Positions 53,514 through 64,000 of a stretch of DNA of 64,000 bases are shown here, in pieces. The notes beneath the pieces are model-generated. The model was not told the DNA's origin, did no database searches, and saw only the letters and a program-made list of their open reading frames with translations. The position numbers were made by a program, and so were the translations under genes. Position 1 is the stretch's first letter; each line of letters starts with the position of its first letter. Source of the DNA: Halichoerus grypus (lineage: Eukaryota; Chordata; Mammalia; Carnivora; Phocidae); NCBI RefSeq assembly GCF_964656455.1, contig NC_135712.1, positions 70,933,239 to 70,997,238 on the forward strand. Direction: 5' to 3'.

Positions 53514-56500
53514 CTGTAATAATAGAAACAAAATTAGAAACCTCCATTAATTATCTATCTTTACCATAACAATTATTGGTGAAATAGAAGCTAAATCTTA
53601 GAACTAGTTACTCATCCAGCAAGAGACCATTTATGTATTGTTTGCTCAGTAATAGCCACTCATTTCATTAATTTTCCTACTTGAAAAATATAAGAATTTT
53701 TATTTTAAATACTCATCAAAAAGTGAGATTTGGTGATTTTTATTTAGTTTTGTATATTTGGTAGATACACACTGAAGTACTTAAGAGGCAAAAGGGCATC
53801 TGCTGGCAACTTACTCTTAAACGTTTCAGAAAAAAATGAAATGTGGTAAAATGTTAACATTTAGAAAATATGGGTGAAAAGTGTATGAGAATTGCTGGTA
53901 CTACTCTTTTTTTTTTTTTTAAGATTTTATTTATTTGACAGAGAGAGACACAGCGAGAGAGGGAACACAAGCAGGGAGAGTGGGAGAAGGAGAAGCAGGC
54001 TTCCCGCAGAGCAGGGAGCCCGATGCAGGGCTCGATCCCAGCACCCTGGGATCATGACCTGAGCCAAAGGCAGACGCTTAACGAGTGAGCCACCCAGGCA
54101 CCCCACTGGTACTACTCTTGTGAATGTTCTGTAAGTCTGAAATTATTAAAAAAAAAAAAAAAAGAAAAAAAGCACATGGGTTACAACACCATGGCATTTG
54201 ATGTACTTAGGGTGAACACCTGAAGAATAATTTAAAAGACAAAATGAATGAGAGATTATTTGGGAATTGCTACCCACTCATTTTTTTTAAACAAATAATA
54301 TATTAAAATGGATCAAAATTTATAAAGCATAAGATCAGAAAAGTCATTTTCACAGAAGAAATCAAGTCTGAATCTATTTTTCTCCAGTCTAGTATGTCCT
54401 AATGAACCACTTAAGAAACACTATCTTTTAAGATTCCTCATCACCACTGCCTAGGTTAGATGAATTATTCTGAAAACCACAATATTAATTACATAGTATT
54501 AATACATAGTATTAATCAGAGTAATTAATTACTGGTAGATGTGGGCATAGTTCAAAGTTCAATGGGTCAGTTCATATAGCTCCAAATCAAAATTCTGTCA
54601 GGGCACTGACACACATGATGCCAACCTGTGAAATGTTCAGTAAATTCTTGTTCCAGTTTCATGGCTCTCTCAAATGTCTTTCTGGCTTGTTCTTCTGTTA
54701 GACGCTTATTCATTTCCCTATGCAAATAAATTTAGAAATTAGCAATTAGTACATTATAATACTTTTTGAAAAAAAGATGACAAAGGAGAAGAGACACATA
54801 AAACATAAAATCATGAAAAGTTGAGTTCTGTTGAGAATATGAATGTCATTAAAAATTAGATTCAGTCACTAAGTATATTAAGCTTTATGCTCCGATTGAC
54901 AGAGGGTTTCAATACATTTTTGCATTCGCTCAAGGCAGCCAAAAAAACTAAGCATTAATTTGGTATTTTTCACTTTGATGAAAATTTCATATTAAGATAT
55001 AGCTTAGAGATCTATCTACCAATTTATGGATAACAAAGATAACACATAAACATATCAAACAGCACCATGAGAAGGTAATCAACAAAATATAGTCTGGGGA
55101 GAACTCTGTAGAAGAAATGACGTGGTTTCTTTAACAACAATAACAAAAGAGCTATGGAGGGAGAATCTATAGATTAAAAGAATTAACAACCAATTGTCAC
55201 AAACAGATCTTATTTGGAACTTGATTCAAGCAAATAAATTGAAGAAAAAAAAAAAGCAAAAGCAAAACTGATGAGACAATCAGGAAAATATGAACTATCT
55301 GATGATATAAAAAATCATTTTAAGTGTGACATCAGAGAGATGTTTTCTAGTAATGTAATTCTTATCTTTCAAATACATACTGAAATATATGGATGAAATC
55401 ATGTAACGTCTGGGGCTTGTTTCAAAATAATCTGGTGTGGATGGGTAGGGGGATGGATGAAACAAGACTGGTCATAGCTGAGAATTATTGCTGCAGCTGG
55501 ATGATGGGTATATGAGTTTGTTCCCAACTTAAAGGGAAAGCTTCCAATATTTCTTCATTAAATATGACATTTGCTTTGATATTTTATAAGTGACCTTTAC
55601 TGGATTAAGGAAATTCCCTCCTATTCAGTTTGCAGAATGTTTTTTGTCATGAATGGATGTTTATTTTATTAAATGCTTTTTCTGCATTTATTAAAATGAT
55701 CATATGCTTTTACTCATAAAATCTCTTAATGTGGCACACTTACATGGATTTTAAAAGATTCATTAAAAATTGTGAAAAAATATACATAATATATGTTACC
55801 ATTTTTAAGTGTACAGTTCATTGGCATTAATATCTTCACATTGTTGTGCAACCATTACCACCATCCAACCCTACGACTGTTTTCGTTTGGTAAAACCAAA
55901 ACCCTATTCCTATTAAAAATAACTCCCCTTTGTCATCTCTCCTCAGCCCCCGCTACCCACCATCATTATACTTTGTCTCTATGATTTTGACCACTCTGAG
56001 TACGTCGTAAAAGTGGAATCACACAGTATTTGTCTCTTTGTGACTGGCTTATTCCTCTGAGCATAATGCCTGCAAGGATCATTCATGAACATACTGCAGA
56101 ATTTCCTTCCTTTGTATAATTGTGCCATATTTTGCTTATCCATGCATTCACTGATAGACACTTAGGTTTCTTTCACATTTTAGTTATTGGGAATAATGCT
56201 ACCATAAACATGAATGTACAAGTATCTCTTCAAAAAAGCAGCATATACCTAGAAGTGGAATTGCTGGATCATATAGTAACTCTATGTATCTTTTCATGTG
56301 CTTATTGGCTGTATCTTCTTTGGAGGAATGTCTATTCAAATCCTTTCCCCATTCTTGAATTGAGTTGTCTTCTTGTTGTTTTAGGAGTTCTCTAAATATT
56401 CTGGATATTAATCCCTTATTAGATATATGATTTGCAAATATTTTTCCCATTCTGTGGATTGCCCTTTTACTCTGTAGACAGTCTTTTGATATACAAAACC

Positions 56501-59500
56501 TTATTTTATTATTTTTTAAAGATTTTAAGTAATCTCTACACCCAACGTGGGGCTTGAACTTACAACCCCGAGATCAAAAGTCACCGGCTTCACCGACTGA
56601 GTCACCCAGGGGCCCCTGATATACAAAAGTTTAAAATACGGGGCGCCAGGCTGGCTCAGTCAGTTAAGCATCTGCCTTCGGCTCAAGTCATGATCCCAGA
56701 GGCCTGGGATCGAGTCCTGTGTTGGGCTCCCTGTTCAGCCGGGAGTCTGCTTCTCCCTCTTCCTCTGCTCTGCTTGTGCTCTCTCAAAAAAAAATCTTAA
56801 AAAAAAAAAAAAAAAAGTCATGGAATCTAATCTTTGTTGTTGTTACCTCTGCCTTTGGTGTCATATCCAATAAACCAATGCCAAATCCTATGTTGTAAAG
56901 CTTTTGTCCTATGTTTTCTTCTAAGAGTTTTATTGTCTTACATTTAGGTCCTTGATTCATTTTGAGTTAATTTCTGTATATGGTGTTAAGAGTCCAACTT
57001 AATTCTTTTACACGTAGATACCCAGTTTTCCCAGCACCATTTGTTGAAAAGACTGTCCTTTCCCCCACCGAATGGTTTCGTATCCTTGTTAAAAATAAAA
57101 AATCATATATGTAACAGTTTACTTGTGACCTCTCTATTCTACTCCATTGGTCTTTTAAATTTTTTTCATCATGGTAAGTGTACTGTTTAATCCCCATCCC
57201 TTATTTCTTCCATCCCACTACCTACCTCCCCTCTGATAATCATCAGTTTGTTCTCTGTAGTTAAGTATGTTTGTTGGTTTGTCTCTTTTTCCTTTGTTTC
57301 TTAAATTCCACGAGTGAGATCATATGGTCTTTGTCTTTCTGACTGACTTATTTTGCTCAGCATATCTCCAGCTCTATCCATGTTATTGCAAATGACAAGA
57401 TTTTTTTATTGCTGAATCGTATATACATTCCATTGTATATACATACCACCTCTTTATCCATTCATCTATCAGTGGACACTTGGGCTGGTTCCATAGTTTG
57501 GCTACCGTAAATAATGCTGCCATAAATATAGGGGTGCATGTATCCCTTTGAGTTAGTGTTTTTTTTAAAGATTTTATTTATTTATTTGTCAGAGAGACAG
57601 AGGGAGCACAAGTGGGGGCGGGGGAGCTGCAGGAAGAGGGAGAAGCAGGCTCCCTGCTGAGCAAGGAGCCCGATGCAGAACTCAATCCCAATCCGGACCT
57701 GAGCCAAAGGCAGACGCTTAACCGACTGAGCCACCCAGGCGTCCCTGAGTTAGTGTTTTTGTATTTTTGGATAAATACCCAGTAGTGGTGATTCCTGAAT
57801 CACAGGGTTGTTCTATTTTTAATTTTTTTGAGGAACCTCCAAACTGTTCCACAATGGCTGTACCAGTTTGCATTCCCACCAATAGTGCATGAGGGTTCCT
57901 TTTTCTCCACATCCTTGGCAACACTTGTTTTTTGTTTTTGATTTTAGCCATTCTGACAGGTGTGAGGTGATATCTCATTATAGTTTTGTATTCCACTGGT
58001 CTTATATATCTGTCTTATGCCAATACTACAGTTTTGGTTACTGTAGCTTTGTAGTGAATTATGAAATTAGGAACCCTGAGTCTTCCAGTTTTTTTTTCTT
58101 TTAAAATATTGTTTGGCTATTTGGGGGTCCCTTGAGATTCCATATGAATTTTAGTATGGGTTTTTCTATTTCTGCAAAAAATATTATTGGGATTTTGACA
58201 AACATTGCATTGAATCTGTAGATCACTTTGGGTAGTACTGACATTTTAACAACCTTAAGTCTCCTAAATCCATGAACATGAAAAGTGTTTCCATTTATTT
58301 TATCTCCTTTATTTTCTTTCAGCCATGCTTTGTAGTTTTCACTGTACAAATCTTTCTTTCATCTCCCTGATTAAATTAATTCTTAAGTATTTTATTCTTT
58401 TTGATGCTATTGTAAATGGAATTCCTTTTCAGATTGTTCACTGTCCGTGTATGGAAATGCAATTTTTTTGTTGACTCTATATGCTGCTACTTTGCTGAAT
58501 TTATTTATTACTTCTAAGAGTTTTTACGTGCAGTCCTTAGGGTTTGCTATAGATAAGATCATACTGTCTGCAAACAAATTTTATTTCTTCCTTTCCAATT
58601 TGGATGCCTTTTATTTTTCTTGCCTAATTCCTCTGGCTAGTATTTCCAATACCTGTGTTGAATAGAAGTGGTAAAAGCAGGGATCCTTGCCTTGTTCCTG
58701 ATCTTAGAGGAACAGCTTTCAGTCTTTCACCATTGAGTATGATGTTTGCTGTGTGTTTTTCATACATGGCTTTATCATATTGGAGTAGCTTCCTTCTATT
58801 CCTATTTTAAGTGTTTTTAAATCATGAAAGGGTGCTGTTAAATGCCTTTTTAAAAAAGGTAATCTCTATGCCCAATGTGAGGCTCAAACTCACGACCCTG
58901 AGATCAAGAGTCACATGCTCTACTGGACTAAGCCATTCAGGTGCCCCTGTCAAAAGCTTTTTCTACACTGAGATGATTTGTGTTTTTTCCTTCATTTTGT
59001 TGATACAGTAGTATCATGTACTACTGTACATGTTGATACATTACTACTGTACATTAATGATACATTAACCAACATTATATTACGTTGATTAATTTTCATA
59101 TGTCAAACCATCCTTGTATTCCAGGAATAAAACCACCTGGTCATGGTGTGTAATCCTCTTAGTATGTTGGTGAGTTCTGTTTGCTAGAATTTTGTTGAGG
59201 ATTTTTGCTATGGGCTGAAGGTGGGGAGATGGGTAGCTGCTATCAGGCTAAAAGCTGAAATTAACCAAAATTAACCATTCAAACCTTCCCCTGGAAGCTG
59301 CAAGCCTTAAGAAGACTCCTGAGTTCCAAAGTAGTTACTTCTGACAGATTCTGTTAAGTCCAATTGTGTCTAGGTGGGGAAATGGATTCCTGGTGCTTCT
59401 TACTCCTTCTTTTCTCTAGCTCTACCACTGATTAATTTTTACATGTTTAACCTTGCATTCTTTTTTCTTTTAAAGATTTTATTTATTTATTTGACAGAGA

Positions 59501-62500
59501 GAGAGACAGTGAGAAAAGGAACACAAGCAGGGGAGAAGCAGGCTTCCCGTGGAGCAGGGAGCCTGACACGGGACGGGGCTCTATCCCAGGACCCTGGGAT
59601 CATGACCTGAGCCGAAGGCAGATGCTTAACGACTGAGCCACCCAGGCGCCCCCAACCTTGCATTCTTGAATAAACCCAACTTGGTTGTTTATCTTATTTA
59701 AAAAAATTAATTGTGGAACTCTATTTGTATTTTGATAAGGATTTTTGCATCTATATTTGTGCTAAGACTGGCTTACCATTTTCATTTCCTATGAGGTCTC
59801 AGTCAGGTTTTGGTATTAAATTAATGTCCATAAACTTTGTTGAAGAATTTGTGTAAGATTTGTATTATTTAGCTTTTGTTTATATTTATATTTATTTATA
59901 TTATATATTATGTATATTATTTATATTTATATCATATTTTGTTTATATTTATTATTTAGCTTTTGTTTATATTATTTAGCTTTTCTGAAAAAGAATTTTT
60001 TTTTAAGTATAACTTTCAAACATAGAAGAGGAATATCGTAAATATACAGCTGGATGAATTTTAACCAACTTAAACTTACCTGTGTACCATCTAGAACCTA
60101 GATCAAGATCTAGAACATTACACCAGTAACCCCAGAATCTGGGTGTGCTCATTCCAGTCACCTACCTACCTTTAAAGAGTAACCTCCATTTGACTTCTGT
60201 AAGCAATGATTACACTGGAATCATAGAATATGTATAAAGGGATCCTAGACTATATATACTTTTAGGTCTGGATTTCTTTTTTACTCAAATTATGTTTGTG
60301 AGATTCTTCTATACTTTTGTGTGTAGTTGGAGATGGCTCATTCTCATTATTGTAGAATATTTCATTGTGTAAGTATGTCGTAATTTATTTATTCACTGAT
60401 GGACATTTGGATAGTGTTTTTTGGTTATTTTGAACAGTACTTCTGTCAGCAATATAGTACATGTCTTTGGTAAACATACGTAAACATTTCCGTTGAGTAC
60501 ATATCTAGAAATGAGACTTCTGGATCTTTAGTTATGTGTTGGTTCAGTTTTAGGAGATACTATAAACAGTTTACCAGTGTTGGTGTACCAATTTATACTC
60601 CCATCAGTGTTATGAATTTCAGTTGTTCCATGTCCTTGCTAACAACTCATATTTTCTTTTTCATTTTAGCTATTTTTGGACATTAGGGTTTTTTGTGTTT
60701 TTGTTTTTTAAGTAGGCTCCACGTCCAAAGTGGGGCTTGAACTCACGACCCTGAGATCAAGTGTCACGTGCTCTACCGACTGAGCCAGCCAGGAGCCCCG
60801 ACATTATAGTTTTAACTTGTGTTTCCATGTTTAATTGAGTACCCTCTCATATGTTTATTCACTATTTGGGTATCTCCTTTCATGAATGGTCTAAGTCCTT
60901 TGTTCATTTTTCTATTGGGTTGCCTGTGTTAACCTTTTTAAGGTCTATCTGATGTGCGGTAATATCCCATTTCCATTCCTGATATTATTTATGCCTTCTT
61001 TATTTTCTTTTCTTGATCTTTCTAATTGTATACAGTATTTTTAAAGAAAACATTTTTTATTTTGTTGATCCTAACATGTTTGTTTTCTCTTTCGTTGTAT
61101 TTCTACTTTCTTTGAGTTTCACTGACTGGTCTTTTTCTAATTTCTCAAGACCTTAGACTGCTAAAATTTATTTGACTTCCTACATTCTTTCCTAATATTT
61201 AGGGCTGTGGATTTTCCATCACCAAGGCTACTATACTCCAAATTCATTTACTTACAATTTTGTTACCATTTAGTTCAAAACATTTAACTTATGCTGTGAT
61301 TTCTTCTTTGACCCATCCAGAAGTAAAATGCTTAATTTCCAAATATATGGGAATTTTCTAGTGATCTTTTATTGATTTCTACTTTAATTTCACCATGATC
61401 AGAGAATATTTGTTTTATTAATCACTGAAATTTATGGCTTAGCATATAATTAGTTTTGATAATTGTTCTATGTGCATTTGCAATTAACATGTAAATTTTG
61501 CAGATGTTGAATGCAGTGTTTTTTACATATGTTAGTTAGGTAAGGTTTTTACTTGGTGTTCCATATCCATACTGATTTTTTGTTTGTTTTCTTATTCTAG
61601 TATTTCCTGATCTGTTAAGCTCTCCCACTGTGATTCTGGAATTATTTTTTTCCTGTATAATTATCAATTTATGCTTTACATATTTTGAGACTGTATTATA
61701 AGTATAAATGTATAAATATACCATCCTGATGGAATGAACCTTTCTTTCATTTTTATGAAATGTCCATTTTTATGGCTAGTAATAATTTTTTGCCTTTAGA
61801 TATACTTTGATAGCAATATAAACAAACTTATTTTTGGTTAATGTTTGTACAGTGTATCTTTTTTCTAGACTCTCACTTTCAGCTTTTCCATAGCCTAATA
61901 TTTAAGGTGTGTCTTATGAAAGCAACATATAGTTGATGGGTATAACACACTATTCCAAAATATGGCACTTTGGCATACTGAATATTTTAAGCTGAAGGAA
62001 TTTGCAAAATGGCAGGTATATGAATGACCTTCCCTGAGGCAGGTCAAAGATCCTCATGTGAGAGGTGACATTCCTCTATCTGGAGGAAGCAAACATCCTT
62101 ATCTCCAAAGATGGAGGGACACTGAGAAGAATTTGAACTAACAGGCCTTGCTAAGTTTCCCTAGTTTGCTACTCTTAGCTTATATTCTTTGGTACTATCA
62201 TATTTTCCTGTGACTATCCATTGGTCACCAAACCTAGTATAAAAATGTTCAAGTTTAACTGTTTTTTGGGGTCTTCATTTCCTTATGAATGCTCCCACGT
62301 CACACAAAACTTGAATTAAATAAATTTGTATGTTAATCTGAATTTTGTTACAGAGGTCCAAGTGAAAACCTAGTAGAGAGAAAAGAATTTTTCCCTCTCC
62401 TACAAAAGCAACATCTAGTTTATTTTTTCTTCAACTATTCTGACAACCCTTGTCTTTTAATCAGACCATTTAGTCTAGTATTTAGTTAATGAAATATTTG

Positions 62501-63062
62501 GGTTCATTTAAACCATCTTACTATCTGTATCCTTTTGGTCCCATTTGTTCTATGTTTCTATTTGCTCTTCTTTTAGTTTTTAATTTAAATTTGATTTTTG
62601 CTCTCTATTAGTAAGTAGTTATACATTATTTTATTCTTTTAGTGGTTACCCAGAGCTACACTGCTCCCATTCAGTAATTAGTAGCCACATGTGACTACTT
62701 AGACTTAAAATTCTAATACATATTACCTTATACACTTTAGTATATTAATGTTGATGATGATGATGATTGCTAGTATCACAGAATGCTTATTTAATCCTCA
62801 TAATAATCCTATGAAATGAGTATACGATTACTATCTCCATTTTACAGATAAGGGAACTGAGATGCAGGGAAGGTAAGTAAACTATCCAATCTAGTAAGTG
62901 ACAGAGACTGGATTTGTACATAGAGGCTTGTGCCTTAGGCATTTATACTTACATGATATTTTCCATGGATTTGGGTTTAATAAAAATGGAGATTGGGTAA
63001 AGTTGTGCAATCTGTAATCTCTTTATGGCATTTCCAGACACATCGAGGATACAGTGTTTGCC
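53407..63062 (-). CDS. DLG1: DLG1 (SAP97) 3' coding part, three terminal exons
   Basis: Three minus-strand exons (62953-63062, 54626-54717, 53407-53513) join in frame into about 101 C-terminal residues of discs large homolog 1. DLG1 is a membrane-associated guanylate kinase that scaffolds receptors, channels and polarity proteins at synapses and epithelial junctions through PDZ, SH3 and GK-like domains. Only the C-terminal part of the GK-like domain is present. Earlier exons lie beyond the right edge. The protein ends in WVPAKEKL. The gene is the upstream neighbour of MELTF on the same strand, as in human 3q29. Confidence 0.96.
53830..54170 (+). mobile_element. LINE-1 3' end, split by a SINE
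   Basis: gtggtaaaatgttaacattt on the left, then gtaagtctgaaattattaaa and an A-run on the right of the SINE. Confidence 0.65.
53909..54105 (-). mobile_element. CanSINE with perfect 14-base duplication
   Basis: Reverse copy in DLG1's last intron. ctggtactactctt lies at 53895-53908 and from 54106. Confidence 0.95.
54626..54717 (-). CDS. DLG1: DLG1 penultimate coding exon
   Basis: 92 nt, phase 2 to phase 1, encoding [20 protein letters not shown] and [10 protein letters not shown], helical GK-like domain sequence. The donor is GTTGGC, a weaker site but in the position the family requires. The 8.2 kb intron upstream (54718-62952) is mostly LINE-1. Confidence 0.95.
56500..56616 (-). mobile_element. 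Short older-type CanSINE
   Basis: taagtaatctctacacccaa body and a gactgagtcacccagg head, flanked by tgatatacaaaa. Confidence 0.88.
56640..56816 (+). mobile_element. CanSINE
   Basis: Forward copy beginning ggggcgccaggctggctcag. Inverted relative to the copy 23 bases to its left. Confidence 0.92.
57165..57985 (-). mobile_element. Younger LINE-1 nested in older LINE-1
   Basis: Reverse carnivore LINE-1 3' UTR plus ORF2 end (acagtttgttctctgtagtt-type, ccacaatggctgtaccagtt). The older LINE-1 breaks at a tccattggtct block and resumes at tccactggtct, a likely target-site duplication. Confidence 0.8.
57564..57745 (-). mobile_element. CanSINE nested in the younger LINE-1
   Basis: Reverse copy flanked by tgagttagtgttttt (57549-57563 and from 57746). 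Confidence 0.95.
58851..58948 (-). mobile_element. Short older-type CanSINE
   Basis: ggtaatctctatgcccaatg body with a diverged head, flanked by ctgttaaatgcctttt / ctgtcaaaagctttt. Confidence 0.85.
59470..59652 (-). mobile_element. CanSINE with target-site duplication
   Basis: Reverse copy, flanked by aaccttgcattctt on both sides. Confidence 0.94.
60703..60799 (-). mobile_element. Short older-type CanSINE
   Basis: taagtaggctccacgtccaa body, ccgactgagccagccaggag head. gacatta flanks it. Confidence 0.87.
61934..62404 (+). mobile_element. LTR-like insertion in LINE-1 (ERVL-type guess)
   Basis: About 470 bases with TG...CA ends, an AATAAA near 62318 and a 3' segment (tctgaattttgttacagagg) resembling old ERVL-class solo LTRs. 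agcaacatatagtt and agcaacatctagtt flank it. No coding part is present. Confidence 0.5.
62745..62945 (-). mobile_element. MIR, reverse, beside a DLG1 exon
   Basis: ctccattttacagataaggg and gcttatttaatcctcataat. It ends within about 10 bases of the DLG1 exon donor. Confidence 0.85.
62953..63062 (-). CDS. DLG1: DLG1 antepenultimate coding exon (GK-like domain)
   Basis: 110 nt with a TTTTAG acceptor and GTAAGT donor, phase 0 to phase 2. It encodes [20 protein letters not shown] through KPKSMENI, a recognisable part of the DLG-family GK domain. Upstream sequence to the window edge is intron containing one CanSINE. Confidence 0.95.
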
Positions 63063-63756
63063 CTAAAATAGAGGAAATAAAGAAGAAAAACAAGTGAACC
63101 AAGTATTTTCAATTATATCAAAGGTACATTTCCTACAGATACAATATCTGGATTACGATATGTTTGGATCCTCTTCACTTTAAGCAAACTTGTCATTTCT
63201 GTTAGCAAATTTCAGAGGGGAAATGAAGACAATGAATAATGACTATGAATAATTAATTTCCATTTTCAAATATTACATTTAAAAAGGAATGAAAATACAG
63301 TTCCCTTACTCCTAACTTTCATAGACCAGTCTCAAAATGGCAACCAATATGGGGCTCCTAACTTTTATTTTGCCAAGAAAAACAACCGCCCTAAGCTACC
63401 ATCTTACCATAATTATCATTTCATAAAAGAATATACAATCAACAAGAAGGTAAAAAAAAAGACTAAAATGAAGGAGAATCTTTAAAACTAAATAAATTTA
63501 AAATTTATAAAACCTCATTACCACTAATCTATGTCTCATTTTATTGGGGACTAACAAAAACTATCACAAACTGGCAATTGGGAATCCCACTTCTAGATTT
63601 AAGACATTTTTCTGACATGCTTATATTCACTTACAAAGGCCATTTGGATTTTTATCTTTATGAAAAGTGTTTCCATGTTAAATAGGGTAATAATCATAAC
63701 TTATCAGATTTTATTATAACATATTTTAAATCAGGTACTGCCTCATAATGTATTTT

Positions 63757-63958
63757 TAAAGAAAGATTTGTTTATTTTAGAGAGTGAGAGAGAGCACGTG
63801 TGAGCAGGGGGAGGGGCAGAGGGAGAGAGAGAATCCTCAAGCTGACTCCCCACTCAGTGCGGAGCCCGATGCAGGGATCGATCCCCAGACCCTGAGATCA
63901 TGACCTGAGCCAAAATCAAGAGTTGACGGCTTAACCAGCTGAGCCACCCAGGTGCCCC
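63757..63958 (-). mobile_element. CanSINE
   Basis: Reverse copy from a degraded tail to gagccacccaggtgcccc, flanked by ataatg. Confidence 0.9.
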
Positions 63959-64000
63959 TGATAATGCATTTTGTAATCCAAGGGCTTAAGTATATTTCAA

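Larger units (their letters stand above)
55390..59215 (-). mobile_element. Composite LINE-1 block in DLG1 intron
   Basis: Reverse-oriented ORF2 and 3' UTR text throughout (for example tttgaattgagttgtct-type and cagcaccatttgttgaaaag). It lies in the same orientation as DLG1. A younger LINE-1 and four CanSINEs interrupt it. Stops and gaps show no active element. Confidence 0.85.
59690..62740 (-). mobile_element. Second composite LINE-1 block in DLG1 intron
   Basis: Reverse LINE-1 text (tatctttgtcttttaatcag-type, gttgttccatgtccttgcta), interrupted by one short CanSINE and an LTR-like insert. Includes an AT-rich direct repeat near 59.88-59.98 kb. Confidence 0.75.

Noticed and set aside
55390..62740. 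Active LINE-1 or coding LINE ORFs in the DLG1 intron
   Set aside because: Longest open frames are under 100 codons, many stops occur, and the elements are truncated and nested.

Overview
This window is vertebrate genomic DNA, almost certainly from a caniform carnivore of the arctoid branch (bear, seal or weasel side). About thirty lysine-tRNA-derived carnivore SINEs (CanSINEs) carry the head 'GGCGCCTGGGTGGCTCAGTC', a (CT)n-rich body and an AAATAAATAAAATCTT tail. The head matches the general arctoid form better than the dog SINEC_Cf form. Two carnivore-type LINE-1 3' ends are also present. Genes are split into short exons with GT/AG junctions, and no bacterial-style coding blocks occur.

Two genes are supported, both on the minus strand. 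The first is a complete melanotransferrin gene (MELTF, also called MFI2). It runs from a CpG-rich promoter near 42.8 kb to a poly(A) signal at 17.38 kb. Sixteen coding exons join in frame (2217 nt including the stop) to give 738 residues, the same length as the human protein. The second is the 3' end of DLG1 (SAP97). Three terminal coding exons at 63.06-62.95, 54.72-54.63 and 53.51-53.41 kb encode the C-terminal half of the guanylate-kinase-like domain and the C-terminus, followed by a long AT-rich 3' UTR. The order DLG1 then MELTF, both transcribed the same way, matches human 3q29.

Layout: 1-17.3 kb is intergenic (human synteny predicts PIGZ further left) and is filled with LINE-1 fragments, CanSINEs, MIRs, L2 and MER5A copies. 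17.36-42.8 kb is MELTF, GC-rich, with its youngest insertions concentrated in introns 6 and 9. 43-51.7 kb is the MELTF-DLG1 intergenic gap. 51.7-64 kb is the DLG1 3' end, whose 8.2 kb intron is largely LINE-1 in the same orientation as the gene, with nested insertions and an LTR-like element.

MELTF encodes a GPI-anchored, bilobal transferrin-family protein whose N-lobe keeps every iron and carbonate ligand while the C-lobe site is broken. DLG1 encodes a membrane-associated scaffold. The two have no known joint pathway and are simply neighbours. I found no evidence of a previously undescribed system. The points most worth a second look are lineage-specific residue changes in MELTF (loss of the HExxH-like motif, altered glycosylation sequons, a further changed C-lobe site), a NAGNAG splice acceptor, an M-box/E-box cluster in the 3' UTR, and several nested or inverted repeat structures.
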